Positions 1-10,148 of a stretch of DNA of 64,000 nucleotides are shown piece after piece. The position numbers and the translations under genes are program-made. The stretch comes from Euglena gracilis (Eukaryota; Euglenida; Euglenophyceae; Euglenales). The DNA is taken from NCBI GenBank assembly GCA_039621445.1, contig CP154955.1:50103527-50167526 (forward strand). The letters are read 5' to 3'. A model generated the notes under the pieces. That model made no database searches. It was given only the letters and a program-made list of their open reading frames with translations, and was not told the DNA's origin. Position 1 is the stretch's first letter. The number at the start of each line of letters is the position of its first letter.

Positions 1-61
1 CACGGTTCCCAAATGAGACACCCGATGCGTTGAGCAGGCTTGGGGACCTCCAGCGCAAAAG
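1..61. other. Short left-edge sequence, nothing recognised
   Basis: The first 61 bases have no open frame of note and end at the target-site duplication of the first transposon. Confidence 0.5.
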
Positions 62-69
62 ATGGGGGA

Positions 70-535
70 CAGGCTTTTGCTTAAAGACCCCGGGGGGGGG
101 TGCTGGCTAGCCAATCGGCTAGACACTGGAAAAAGTGGACAAGCTAGACCCCCCCTCCCCCCAGGGGGGGTCTGGGGGTCCCCCGGACTGGAAAAATGAG
201 GTTTTTGACAGCCTTTTGGCTGATTTTGTTCCAAAAATTCCCAAAAATGGCCAAAAACGGGCAATTTTGGCCATTGTTGGGGGTCCCAAAAAAATTTTCG
301 GCGCTTCGCGCCGGGCACTGGACGAAAAATTTTCCACTAGCTAGCCCTGCTAGCAGACCCCCCCCCGGGGGGGGTCTGCTAGCAGGGCTAGCTGGTGGAA
401 AAGGGCGAGCTGGTAGCAGGGCTCGCAGACCCCCCCGGGGGGGGTCTGCTAGAAAACCCACTAGCCAAATTGGACTAGCTGCAGTCCAGCCCCCCGGGGG
501 GGGGGGGGTACTGCAATCCCTTAAGCAAAAGCCTG
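70..535. mobile_element. Short TIR element with G/C tracts, exact 8-bp TSD (copy 1)
   Basis: The left end is CAGGCTTTTGCTTAA and the right end is TTAAGCAAAAGCCTG, inverted copies of each other. The flanking 8 bases are identical: ATGGGGGA at 62-69 and at 536-543. The interior is made of CCCCGGGG palindromes, CTAGCAGACCCC stems, a CGCTTCGCGCCG motif and A/T-rich GGCCAAAAA stretches. There is no coding capacity. CAGG/CCTG ends with an 8-bp duplication are hAT-superfamily hallmarks, so this is a non-autonomous hAT-like element by inference. Confidence 0.9.
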
Positions 536-543
536 ATGGGGGA

Positions 544-1593
544 AACGCAGCCTGGTTGAAGCAGCAGCATGCTCTCTTCCCGCCAGGCAAAACAATGTGG
601 AAATCAAAAGGTTGGTTTGAAACCCCGCTGAAACATCACCTCCGAGAGACCCTGGCAAAGAACAAGGAGGTGTTGGTCCACCGTGCTTCCAACCAGATCC
701 TGCCTTCTCTTGTATTATCCCACATGGAACCCTGCGTCGGTGCCAAACGGTAGACTGGGGGGGGGGGGGGCAGTGGGTGGTCGGCCGACTGGTCGGCCGA
801 CCGCCCAATTGGTCGGCCGACTAGGCCTGGTCGGCAGCTAGTCGGCGAGACAGGGGGGGTGAACCTTGCGTCTTGGCCTGCCCCTGCACCACCCGAGCCA
901 CAACCCCACGGGGGACATGAATTTGCCTCATTTTCAGTGTTTGCCTTGCGGGGTGCATTGCAGGGGGAGGTGAAAAAACTGGGGAAGCCCAAATGACACT
1001 GAATTTTGCGCGGTCTTGTCCCTTTCATGGATCGGTGTCTCCCCTCCACAGACAGTGCACGGCCAGAAACTATGAAACCGCAGATTTTTTTTCTCAAAAA
1101 ACCATCCTTCCTCGTAACGCCGTCTAAGAATTTAGCATGTGCACCTGACCCAGTTGGCGCAGTCCTTGTGTTATGGACACCGGGCTTTTATCGTTTATGT
1201 GTCACATTTCCCATGTCACATTGATTCCAAGCCGGCGCTGTGCAGTGTGTTTGCTTGGGTTGATTCGCCCTGGTGTTTTCGTCATGAAACCTCACTGCTT
1301 TGGGTGTTGTAGCCCCCCCTTTGTTTGGGCAAGCGTGGAACAGTCGAAGGCAGAATATTCGTAAAAAGGTCAAAAAGCCCAACACCCTTCAATACGTGAA
1401 GCTTGGGGGGGGGGTTCAGAAGAAATTGAGAGAATCCATGATCAAAATTCCCCCCATTTTTTGAAAACACGGGGTTTTTTCAACGGGTTGAAGGCATTTT
1501 CGTATTGGCGGGGGGGGATTGGGTTATTTTGTTTTCCACTTGAAACCGTGTATTGGGGCTCTGGCTTCACGAACCGGTTCGGGCGGGACGACG
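544..1593. other. Non-coding stretch with no recognised gene
   Basis: It holds repeats of GGTCGGCCGACT near 781-850, scattered short frames on both strands and no recognisable protein. The GGTCGGCCGACTA palindromes recur near 47330-47410, so they belong to a dispersed repeat. Confidence 0.5.
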
Positions 1594-2010
1594 GTGTCCA
1601 GGAGACCCAAAATCAAAAGTGCCAAACAAAAAGTGTCCAAAACGGTTTTTAGACATGTGGCAATCTAAGGCCATTTGCTGAAAGCCCTTGAGAAGAGCTT
1701 TCAAACAAGGGGCAACATGGCAGGTGAACAGTGGAATTTTAGAGTTTGCGAAAAGGGCCGGAACGCGATCGGCGATTTTCAGGGCGCTGTGCAGTGTGGC
1801 TGAGTTCTGAGGGTACCATCAATTCATATGTTGTATGGCACCTGAGGTGTGGGATTTCACAAATTAGGATGTCAAATTTTGAAACACACGATCGCTGAAA
1901 ACAAGTGCTGTGTGCATTATTGCTGAATCTTGTGGCCATCTGTCAAAAGCCCTTGAGAAGAGCTTTCGATTGATGGGTAACATGGCATCACATCTGTGAA
2001 AACTTCAATT
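1594..2010 (+). repeat. Dispersed repeat A, copy 1
   Basis: This stretch is recognisably similar to 17248-17690. Shared blocks include AAAAAGTGTCCAAAA, GCCCTTGAGAAGAGCTTTC, GAACAGTGGAAT and GCGATCGGC-ATTTTCAG, followed by a TGTGGCTGAGT block, in the same order. The GCCCTTGAGAAGAGCTTTC block occurs twice here (near 1685 and 1948). Related fragments occur near 20590. No coding frame spans it. Confidence 0.7.
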
Positions 2011-2069
2011 GCCGATTGAGCCAATATGGGGGGGGACAATTTGGGGAGGGGGGGCTCGAGGACCCCGAC

Positions 2070-2475
2070 TAGGCTTTTGCTTAAGGGATTGCAGTACCCC
2101 CCCCCGGGGGGGGGGCTGGACTGCAGGTAGTCCAAATTTGGCTAATGGGTTTTCTAGCAGACCCCCCCCGGGGGGGGTCTGCTAGCAGGGCTAGCTAGTG
2201 GAATTTTTTTTTCCAGTGACCGGCGCGAAGCGCCGAAAATTTTTTGGGACCCCCAAAAATGGCCAAAAATGCCCGTTTTTGGCCATTTTTGGGAATTTTT
2301 GGAACAAAATCAGCCAAAAACCTGTTAAAAATCTCATTTTTCCAGTCCGGGGGACCCCTGGACCCCCCCCCCCCCCGGGGGGGGGGGGGGGTCTAGCTAG
2401 TCCACTTTTTCCAGTGTCTAGCCCATTGGCGAGCCCCGAACCCCCCCCCCCCCGGGGTCCTTAAGCAAAAGCCTG
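2070..2475. mobile_element. Short TIR element with G/C tracts, exact 8-bp TSD (copy 2)
   Basis: The ends are TAGGCTTTTGCTTAAGGG and CCTTAAGCAAAAGCCTG. The first base has changed from C to T relative to its sisters. The 8 bases ACCCCGAC occur on both sides (2062-2069 and 2476-2483). The interior closely resembles the copies at 70 and 5517 but is partly in the opposite orientation. Confidence 0.9.
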
Positions 2476-2483
2476 ACCCCGAC

Positions 2484-3124
2484 CCCCTACTTTTTTACCT
2501 GTGCAAAATTATTTGGACTGGGTGTGACTTTTTCTGATCCGGCTTTTTTTGAAATTTTCAAAACAGACGTTTTTGGAGGATTTTGGGGGATTTCTGAGGC
2601 CTTTTTCGCGGCCTTGCCGAATTTCGCCGGTCTTGTCCCGGAGGCCAATTAGCCAATTGGGGGGGTAAATGGGGGGGGTGAGGGTAATCCACACGTGTTA
2701 CCAAAAAGAGTAATCACACTTTCCGTCCAATGTACTCGTGTTACAAACACAGTACATTTTTATTGTACCGTGATTGTAACACGGTGCAGTTACAATGTAT
2801 GAAGGTGCCCCATTGAAGAAACACGTGTCTGCCAATTAATACGCGATCACTTTAATTGCCGTCACTGTAATACGCAGAAGGTCCAACTGCGCATTTTGAT
2901 GCTTACAATTTTTCGCGATGTGCTAAATGATTGCGAGCATCAAAAATCCTAATTTCCCGTCGTTGGAGTTGTCAAATGTTCGGCAGAACGCTTGTTCACA
3001 ATATCATGAGAGCCCGGGAGCGCATCCAACGCGGTAAGTCCTTTCCATTGCTCTTCCTTCTGATCATGTCTTGCAGGTTACCAGTGTAAATCTGTGTGGC
3101 CAGCAAGTTGGAGTGGCGGTTATT
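2484..3124. other. Intergenic or intronic, no gene seen
   Basis: A/T-rich sequence with no recognisable coding frame. Short reiterations of GTAATACGC-type sequence occur near 2840-2880. Confidence 0.4.
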
Positions 3125-3177
3125 TGTTCAATGTCTCCACAGGGTGGGTAACTGCCACCCTGTGGAGACATTGAACA
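3125..3177. repeat. Perfect 23-bp hairpin
   Basis: Arms 3125-3147 and 3155-3177 are exact reverse complements around a 7-base loop (GTAACTG), beginning TGTTCAATGTCTCCACAGGG. It could be the remains of a tiny fold-back element or a structured RNA stem. It sits in no gene that I can see. Confidence 0.85.
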
Positions 3178-3584
3178 TATACACGAACTGCAACTCCTCT
3201 CCGGCTGGTATTCCGGAGCAGTTAAATACATTAAAAACGTTTTAAACCAGATTTAAAAAGTTTTGAACGATCCAGATTGCGGAATGGAACGTCATTCCTA
3301 ATTTCTGTGATCTACGGTATTGTTTTTATCCTTTTACAACACAATGCCTAGCGCAGGGGTTCCCTCAGTTTTGTGCAACAAAAAACCTCGAAAAATCACG
3401 AATCAGCACGAAAATGGAGCTTCCCCCAAAATCACGAAAAATCGCGAAAATCACGAAAAATTACGAATGAGATTTTTTAAAGACAATGAAATTTTTCTTT
3501 GAAGTGCAATGGTTTCTTTTTGCAAGTGCAAAGATATCCATTAACTCCCCGCTTTTTTTTTGTTTCTGGTAACTCTTTGCAGCG

Positions 3585-3788
3585 ATGTCATCTTCTGATT
3601 CTAGTGTGCCAAAACAATGCCTGTGGCGCAAGCAATCAGCGTCGCATTTGGAAGCGTGGGGGAAAGATGACTCCGCAAACAAAAAAAGAACCAGTCGGCC
3701 GGGGGGTATCTGGTTTTGTAAGGTTTTAACCATGTTAACCGTGTTAACCTTTACAAATCCTCTGACGTCAGTACCCAGGTATGTTTGA
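3585..3788 (+). CDS. Small ORF inside the TIR element, unknown
   Basis: A 67-codon frame starts MSSSDSSVPKQCLWRKQSAS and includes IWFCK. Its Met-Ser-x-Ser-Asp opening and position echo the small ORF in the related element at 52575 (MSDSDEGIAE). It may be a decayed DNA-binding domain, but no full motif is visible. Confidence 0.3.
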   Translation: MSSSDSSVPKQCLWRKQSASHLEAWGKDDSANKKRTSRPGGIWFCKVLTMLTVLTFTNPLTSVPRYV

Positions 3789-3894
3789 TACGAGTGAGAT
3801 GTGGTGCACTGCATGTCATTACTCCTGTAAATTATGTGAAGTCATCGTACGCTGCCTGGCATTTGGCGTCAGCAACCCACACGGGTTGCCGAGC

Positions 3895-4102
3895 CCCCCC
3901 CCCCCCCCGGGGAGTGATTGATGGGGGCACTGGAAGGAAATTTGACTGGTGCCGAAGGCGGCAGAAGGAAAATTTTGGCCTGGGAGTGGCCACCCCCCCC
4001 CCAAGGGGATAATGATTGGCTGGATTTTTTTTTCCAGTGACTGACTGGTTTTTTCAGGGTGGGGGGTCCCCCTTCCCCCTGGGGGTTTTAAATAAAAGCC
4101 TG
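3895..4102. mobile_element. Truncated G/C-tract TIR element
   Basis: Only the right end (TTTTAAATAAAAGCCTG, ending at 4102) is recognisable. The inside has the usual C/G run and CCAGTGACTGACTGG-like sequence. No matching left end or duplication was found, so it is a fragment nested in the element 3354-4449. Confidence 0.55.
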
Positions 4103-4456
4103 ATCGGGTCTTGTGGACACGAAGAATTGCCAGAAAGCTTGCAAGGCTCTGCGGCAAGCCGCGGTTGTAATGTTCTGCAATGAGCATCGCTTTGCCTTGA
4201 GCGTTGCATTGCATCTCTGGTTTCCCCATTCCTCCAGCACCGGATTTGGATAGAGCAAAGTCTTGTTCCCCATTGTTGAGGGACAGTTCCATTTTGGGTT
4301 TGTAGGTTGAACAACCCGACAAATTTTTGAAGTCTTTTACAGTAGAATCCTCAGAACCGGGCGATTCGTGCCACGAAAAATCACGAAAAATCACGAAAAA
4401 TCACAAATGGCGATATGGGGTCTTCAGCATGAAACTGAGGGAATCCCTGCCTGGCG

Positions 4457-4976
4457 GAAGACCGGCACATGGTGTTTGGAATTTATTTGTGAAACATCAA
4501 GTTTGATGGACGCACTGTCGCAGTCGTCCTCAATGCGGAGACAAGAACGTGGTGACGGAATTGAACTGTATTGCCATGGTCTTCTTCACTGGTAGAGAAT
4601 GCAGGTTAAATCCCCTGGTGGGTTGAACCTTGAAGATTCCAGGATTGGATGTTGCTGATGGATTGGATGTATGGACCTGGCTGCAAGATTGTGTTGGATG
4701 GCTATGGCTTAAACAACTTATTGCGCGCGAGTTCCAAAGGTTGTCCCTCGATGCATTGCCTTGCTTTTAAATCTGTGTAAAGACCCAATGTCTGTGACAA
4801 ATCGGGTTTTGAGGCATTGTCTGTGGTAAAATGAGGACCAGTTTCTGGGGCCATGTGTGTGCAAAATGGGGCCAGTTTTCGAGGCAATGTCTGACAAAAT
4901 TGGGACAAATGGCATGTTAAATGGATTCAGGTTCTGCTATGGCTGTGGAGGGATTACGCTAATGGATGACGGAAAA
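4457..4976. other. No gene seen
   Basis: Mixed-composition sequence with short frames only. It contains loosely repeated ATTGGGACAAATG/AAAATGGGGCCAGTTTT phrases that lead into the tandem repeat that follows. Confidence 0.4.
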
Positions 4977-5153
4977 GGTGTTGGCCAACTTTGGGCCAAA
5001 CGTGGTGGCCAATTTTGAGCTACAGGTCGTGGCCAGTTTTGGGCCACAGATGGTGGCCAGTTTTGGGGCCACAGGTCGTGACCAGTTTTTGGGCCACAGA
5101 TTGTGGCCAGTTTTGGGCCACAGGTCGTGGCCAGTTTTGGGCCACAGGTGGCC
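4977..5153 (+). repeat. Tandem repeat, about seven copies of a 25-bp unit
   Basis: The unit GGCCAGTTTTGGGCCACAGG plus TCGTG/TGGTG is repeated with small changes. Both strands are open over it in several frames, which explains the repetitive peptides seen there. They are not judged to be genes. Confidence 0.85.
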
Positions 5154-5516
5154 TGAATAGGGGAAAGTTGGTTTTTTGTGGTGTTTGGGCGAGGCAAATG
5201 AAAGCATGAAAAGAAAAAAAGGATCCTCCACCTGGTGGAAGATGTCTGGTTTTTTGGTTGTGTGCCAGCCATTTTCTTTCACTTCCCTACGTCCTTCAGA
5301 ATTTTTTGTATGACCTTTCGCGATGAAAAGGCAGTTGGATGCCCAATGACTCATCCTTCTGGGTATGCAAACTGATGTGCGCGCGCTTTTTCAATGCAGG
5401 TCATTGACGACGTATGCCGTGTTTTATACGTCTCCGGGGCTCGGTTGTTTTAATCTGTTTTAAATAGGTGTCTTAAAACAACCTGTTTTTAACACCATTA
5501 ACCCTGGGGTCAGGTA

Positions 5517-5941
5517 CAGGCTTTTGCTTAAGAGATTGCAGTACCCCCCCCCCCCGGCGGGGGGCTGGATTGCAGCTAGTCCAATTTTGGTTTGTGCGAT
5601 TTCTAGCAGACCCCTCCCCCCAGGGGGGGGTCTGCTAGCAGGGCTAACTAGTGGGATTTTTTTTTCCAGTGACCGACGCAAAGCGCCGGAAATTTTTTTT
5701 TCGGGACCCCCCAAAATGGCCCAAAATGCCCGTTTTTGGCCATTTTTGGGAATTTTTGGAACAAAGTCAGCCAAAAACCTTTTAAAAACCTCATTTCCGC
5801 CTCGGCGTGCAGCGCCGGAGGAAAATCTTTTTTCCAGTCCGGGGTCCCCACCGGCCCCCCCCCCCCCCCCCGGGGGAGGGGGGTCCAGCGAGTCCATTTT
5901 TTCCAGTGTCTAGCCGAATGGCCCCCGGGTCCTTAAGCCTG
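5517..5941. mobile_element. Short TIR element with G/C tracts, exact 8-bp TSD (copy 3)
   Basis: The left end is CAGGCTTTTGCTTAAG and the right end is CCTTAAGCCTG, the latter lacking the CAAAAG block. The 8 bases GTCAGGTA flank both sides (5509-5516 and 5942-5949). The interior is strongly similar to the copy at 70, including the CTAGCAGACCCC stem and the GACGCAAAGCGCC motif. Confidence 0.9.
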
Positions 5942-5949
5942 GTCAGGTA

Positions 5950-6621
5950 TGTTCCTGTGCGGTTTTCTCCCTGTTGTTGGGCTGCCTTGTGTGTTTGGTC
6001 ATCAGGTGGCTGTGGTCTGTGGGACTTTTTGACTGTTTATATTGGCCATCTGTTTCACATCCCTGTGCGACAAATCTTTCTGGGATTTTGTTTTGTTGGG
6101 ATTTCATTTCTGATATCTAGATCCCGACCATCAATGGACGGCATGTCTCGCATCTCACAGGTCAGAACAGGAATACAAATGGAAGTCAAGGAATCTATGA
6201 TTGGCAAGCCAACGAAGAAGTTGTCGTGACAGTCTTGTGTGTTTGGTGACATTCTTCTCTTCATTTGTCTTCCTGTGTCATTTCCTTTTGACAAACTTTA
6301 TCTGGGTTTGAAAGCAAACCAGGGAACTGATGCATTCACCCTTGGGGGGGGGGGTCTCGTCAGCCAGCCGGCATCTTTTTTCCGGCCAACAGCTCCTAGC
6401 CACAGTGGACCTCAAAAAATTTGCCTTTCTGGAAAGAAGTTTAAGTGGGGACTGTGAAAGTTTTTGTCAATTGCCTGTTTCAAGCAAGCCAGGTCAGGCT
6501 TGTGCTCAGTCGGGTGCTTACACCCCATAGCACCCATCCGACCCCGGCGCCTTTGGCGCCGGGGGTCCGATGGAGGCCATTTTTTTTTCAATGAAAATTT
6601 TCTGGCCCCCCCCCCGACCCC
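5950..6621. other. No gene recognised
   Basis: Short frames only. From about 6525 the sequence turns into C/G-rich repeats (GGCGCCTTTGGCGCC). ACACCCCATAG near 6519 has an inverted counterpart, CTATGGGGGTGT, near 7137. An older element may therefore enclose the Tc1-like insertion below. Confidence 0.4.
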
Positions 6622-6623
6622 TA

Positions 6624-7097
6624 CAGTCCCTGGGCGTAAATTGTCCTCCCCCCCGAAAATTTCCCCCCTGAAATTTCGGAATTTTCCTGGATTTGCAAAA
6701 AGGCTCCAAAAAGGGCAAAATTTCCTCCCCCCCCATTCAGCCCCAGAGGAACGGCAAAGGCAGGTGGGTTGGGACCCACCTGCACTTTTTTTTTATACAT
6801 GCAAGGGCAGCACAGCTTCACCACTTGCATGGCCCCCGGGTCGAGGACTTGGCATCTTTTGGGGTTTTTTTTGTCCATTGAACCATCCTCGGCATGAATA
6901 AGACCCACCGCCCTGAACAGAGGTGTTTGGGAATATGCCATAACAACCCCAACAACATGCGGCAAATGAATTCCGAATGCCGGCAGGCTTCACGGCAGTA
7001 GAAGGGGCGGGGCAAAGTGCCCGAAATGGCCGAAAATCCCCCCCTCGTCAAGAGCCCAAAAAACCCTCCCTAGGAGGGGATTTACGCCCAGGGACTG
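6624..7097. mobile_element. 474-bp Tc1/mariner-like MITE
   Basis: The ends are perfect 18-bp inverted repeats beginning CAGTCCCTGGGCGTAAAT. Each is flanked by TA (6622-6623 and 7098-7099), the signature target duplication of Tc1/mariner elements. No transposase frame is inside, so it is non-autonomous. The interior is C/G-rich, with a GCAGGTGGG-type direct repeat. Confidence 0.88.
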
Positions 7098-7154
7098 TAC
7101 CCCCCCCGGGGGGTGCCTGCTAGGGGGCAGGCACCCTATGGGGGTGTCCCCCCC

Positions 7155-7174
7155 GCAACCCCCCCCCCCCACCA

Positions 7175-7239
<65 letters not shown>
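7155..7239. repeat. C tract followed by a T tract of about 48 bases
   Basis: A run of C with few interruptions (7159-7191) is followed by T from 7192 to 7239 with one C. The long Lys or Phe frames over it are artefacts of the homopolymer. The lengths may be unreliable in assembly. Confidence 0.95.
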
Positions 7240-7240
<1 letters not shown>

Positions 7241-8074
7241 GGTGTCAACAAGAGGACCTGCACCTCCAGCCAAGTGGCACGGTGTACCCCGGGGGGCATG
7301 CCATGGAATCGAGGCATTCCGCCGACGCAGGCCGCAACCCTCCTAAACCTGCGTGCCACCCCCAGCACGCAGGCATGGAGGAGGGTGGGTGGGGCTGGCC
7401 GCCCCCTGGGTTCCTAAGCGGCTTCAGTGCCGTCCGGGAAACCCTCGGGGGAGCTTGGAGGGCTGATCAGCCCCGCAGGTGAAACCGGTTGTTGTCGGGC
7501 CCGTGCTGCGCTGCGCAGCTCCGGCCAACAGGGCAAGATTCTCGAGGGGCGCCTGTGGGTGCTGACAGGGAGCAACAGCTGAGGAGAGGTGCCCACAGGG
7601 GCCATGATGAGCCTCACTCGGCTGCTCTGGGTGCCCAGGCGGCCAAGAACAACCCAGCCCCAGCGAACCACAGCCGCCCCGCAGAGACCCTAGCCCGCTG
7701 GCTGGGGCTGCCCAGCAGCGGTTACCCCCCGACGACAGGGTAGAACCTACCCGCCAACAAGTCGCCCAAGCAAGGTGGTCGAGTGACCTGGAACATGGCC
7801 CAGACGGCCTGCCAAACACGCACGTGCTTTCGGCACCTGCTCGCTTGGGCGCCCCTGCTACACATGCAGGGAGGGCAGAGGAGTGGGGTCCGAGAGGACA
7901 CTGCCCGACGTGTCAGGCCAATCGGTCCCGGAACGGTGACGCCACAATGTCACCTGACCGGGGGTTGCTGGGCCACAGACGACACGGGGAGCTGGGCTCC
8001 CACACCGAACTCCCCCCCTCCCCCCGCAACCTCCCCCCAATCTGACTCACGAAGGGTTTCTTACCAATGAGTAA
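7240..8074. other. GC-rich stretch, no recognised gene
   Basis: GC-rich with several overlapping open frames on both strands (for example 7424-7819 on the minus strand), which is what high GC alone would give. No known domain is visible in any of them. Coding function is not supported. Confidence 0.4.
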
Positions 8075-8889
8075 CCCCCCCCCCCCCTAATAAGTGCGCA
8101 GTGCCCTAATTGTGCGCAGTGCCCTAATAAGTGCGCACCCCCCAAGGGTCCGAAACTACCCGCCCCCCCCCTTGTCCACCGACCACCCCTATATACCGAC
8201 CACCCCCCGGTCGGGGGTTGCAGGTTGAGGGGGGTGTACGACCACCCTGGTTGCAGGTGACCACCAAAATTTTTCCTCTCGTGTGCTTATTGACCAGCTT
8301 TTTTCCCGTGTTTCCTGTCCATTGAGTGTTCGTCATATTCCCTCCGGGGAGTCCTGTTTTGTTTGAGTGTAGTGATGGCATTGGTCCCTCACCTGGGGAG
8401 AAATATTACCGTTATGAAATTGCACCTTTTTTGGCTTTTGGTTTTGTTTTGGCTCCTAGTGGTACGACCACCCCCCGGTCGGGGGTTGCAGGTTGTGGGG
8501 GGTGTACGACCACCCCTGGTCGGGGGTTGCAGGAACCCGGTCGGTGGACAAGGGGGGGGGGGCGGGTACCTCCCTAAAAAGTGCACACCCCACCAAAAGG
8601 AGAAATCACTGTCGCATCTCATGTCGGAAAGCACACACAATTCTCAGAACTGTCCTTTTCAGACCAAGTACTTCTATCGTCCAAACCAAAATTTACACAT
8701 TTGACACATAATCACTTGACTCAAAAATGAAATAACAAAAATAGGGGGAAATTGAAAAAGAATGGGGGTAACGTCAGTATTTTTGGCTTTGCCCTAAAAA
8801 GTGCGCAGTGCCCTAATAAGTGCGCACCCCTTGGGGTCTGAAACTGCGTCCTTAAAATGCGTGCACCCGTGCACTTATTAGGGGGGGGG
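8075..8889. mobile_element. 815-bp TIR element with C/G termini (CCCTAATAAGTGC)
   Basis: The left end is a C run followed by CTAATAAGTGC and the right end is GCACTTATTAG followed by a G run. Inside, GTGCGCAGTGCCCTAATAAG with GTCCGAAACT (left) is repeated directly as a near copy at 8793-8850. GGTCGGGGGTTGCAGG palindromic blocks occur at 8207 and 8476 and again near 21030. It is related to the element at 12474. No protein was recognised. Confidence 0.7.
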
Positions 8890-8919
8890 TTTACTCTTGC
8901 AACAGCCGGTCGGATCTCC

Positions 8920-9745
8920 TCTTTAGTCACAAAAATGTTGTTGAATGCCCGAAATTCAGCAACTTTGAAGAGAAGGAGGAAAAATCAAAAAGACAGAAGA
9001 CATCGCAAGTGCGATCTTCCTGAAGAAGCAATGGAAGCGATGCGAACAAGGTTGGAAGCTGTTGACGATGGCCATCCAAAGTTTGGAGAAATTTCGAATT
9101 TTCAGAGTTTGCTTTGGACTGCATGCAGAGTTTTTTTTTTGTTTTGTGTCCCGGTGGGGGGAATGGGGATGAGTGGGTGGATGGGTCTGGCCGAGTGCTG
9201 AAAAAAACTTTGGACCAAAATTGATCCCCCCAAAGTGGTCTCATCTGAGGGGTTGGTGGGCTTGGGTCTTGGAAAAAACCTCTGACGGCAGCGTGGATTG
9301 GCTCAGGGAGAGGGTGAGATCAAAATGGAAGGAATGGACAGGTTTGTTCTCTTCTTGTTTCAGTTCATTTAATTTATATGTGTCAGGTTTTGGGGCCCGC
9401 CGTCGAGCGCAAAGGGGAGAGGGTGCCCAACAAGACAGAAACACAAATGTTGATTCGGAGGTTGTTGCGGTGGCCAGTGTTCAGTCTTAGATGGAAGCAA
9501 TTGCTGCGGGAAAAAAAGCGCGGAGGACAAAAATTGAAGCACTTTGGGCGACAAAAACACTGCCTCCACCTCTTGTGTTTCAACCAGCTTCTGAAAAGCC
9601 AACTGATGTCCAAGACAAATTTCGCTTGAAAATGTTGGAGTATTGGGCAACCAACCCCGGTGCTCTCACGTATCAGATCCCATTGAACCAGCCAACCAAG
9701 GTTTTCAAAGATCCCCCCCCCCATCCCAACTTCAATCTCATGTGA
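8920..9745 (+). pseudogene. Coding-looking fragments, unknown protein, interrupted
   Basis: Two stretches look more protein-like than their surroundings. One is 8930-9120, with RRRKNQKDRRHRKCDLPEEA then MEAMRTRLEAVDDGHPKFGE. The other is 9380-9745, with KKARRTKIEALWATKTLPPP and DKFRLKMLEYWATNPGALTY, interrupted by one in-frame stop at 9488. They are basic and lack known motifs. They could be exons of an unknown gene or relics of a transposon protein. Confidence 0.3.
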
Positions 9746-10140
9746 ACGAAGTCATCTCCTCGCCGTTTTGGTGGCATTGAAAATGAACCCCACCGTGGAC
9801 CAGTTGTCCCGGGTGCTGCAACTACCGAAGAATACAGCCTTCACACTCTTAAGCGAATGTTTTGCTTGGTTGCAAAAATGTTCTTAAGGAAGTAGACTGG
9901 GAGGACCGCCTCTCCCCCTTAAACCACTCCCCCATTTTGTGACATTCCTCTGAAAGAAGCATGAGCTTATTATGCCCTCCCCCCTAACGAATGCAAACCC
10001 CTCCCTGCCGGTCGCTCATGCTTTGTAACCGTGTTCAGAGGCTGGGCGCCTGCCCTGTAATTCGGGTTTGTGAACACGAATTACAGGGCGATAATTCCGT
10101 AACCCGATTTCATGCCCTGATCGTGTTCAGCGTGACCAAT
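9746..10140. repeat. Dispersed repeat B (CCCTGTAATTCGGGTT…GAACACGAATTACAGGGC)
   Basis: Inverted phrases of CCCTGTAATT / AATTACAGGG with CATGCCCTGAT and GTGTTCAG occur at 10050-10130 and again at 12085-12220 and 12300-12370. No gene is visible in this interval. Confidence 0.55.
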
Positions 10141-10148
10141 CTCCGACC

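Larger units (their letters stand above)
3354..4449. mobile_element. 1.1-kb TIR element with AATCACGAAA subterminal repeats
   Basis: The left end CAGGGGTTCCCTCAGTTTTG and the right end CAAACTGAGGG-type copy (…GAAACTGAGGGAATCCCTG) are inverted repeats of about 23 bp with three mismatches. Just inside both ends are repeats of AAATCACGAAAAATCACG. Flanks CCTAGCG (3347-3353) and CCTGGCG (4450-4456) look like a duplication with one mismatch. The interior has a short frame at 3585 starting MSSSDSSVPKQCLWRKQ and a partial G/C-tract element ending at 4102. Its organisation matches the element at 52287. Confidence 0.82.

Noticed and set aside
144-590. ORFs over the CAGG-family elements (for example 144-590 minus, 196-753 plus, 5460-5897 minus)
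   Set aside because: Pro/Gly/Arg-rich frames produced by C and G runs, not conserved in frame between the copies.
2100-2400. C/G-run hairpins as transcription terminators
   Set aside because: They recur inside transposon copies with TSDs, in both orientations, so they are element body rather than gene-linked terminators.
7113-7368. Phe-rich and Lys-rich frames over the T tract
   Set aside because: Homopolymer artefacts, open on both strands.
7424-7819. GC-rich minus-strand ORF of 131 codons
   Set aside because: No domain, overlapping equally long frames on both strands, and composition alone explains the openness.
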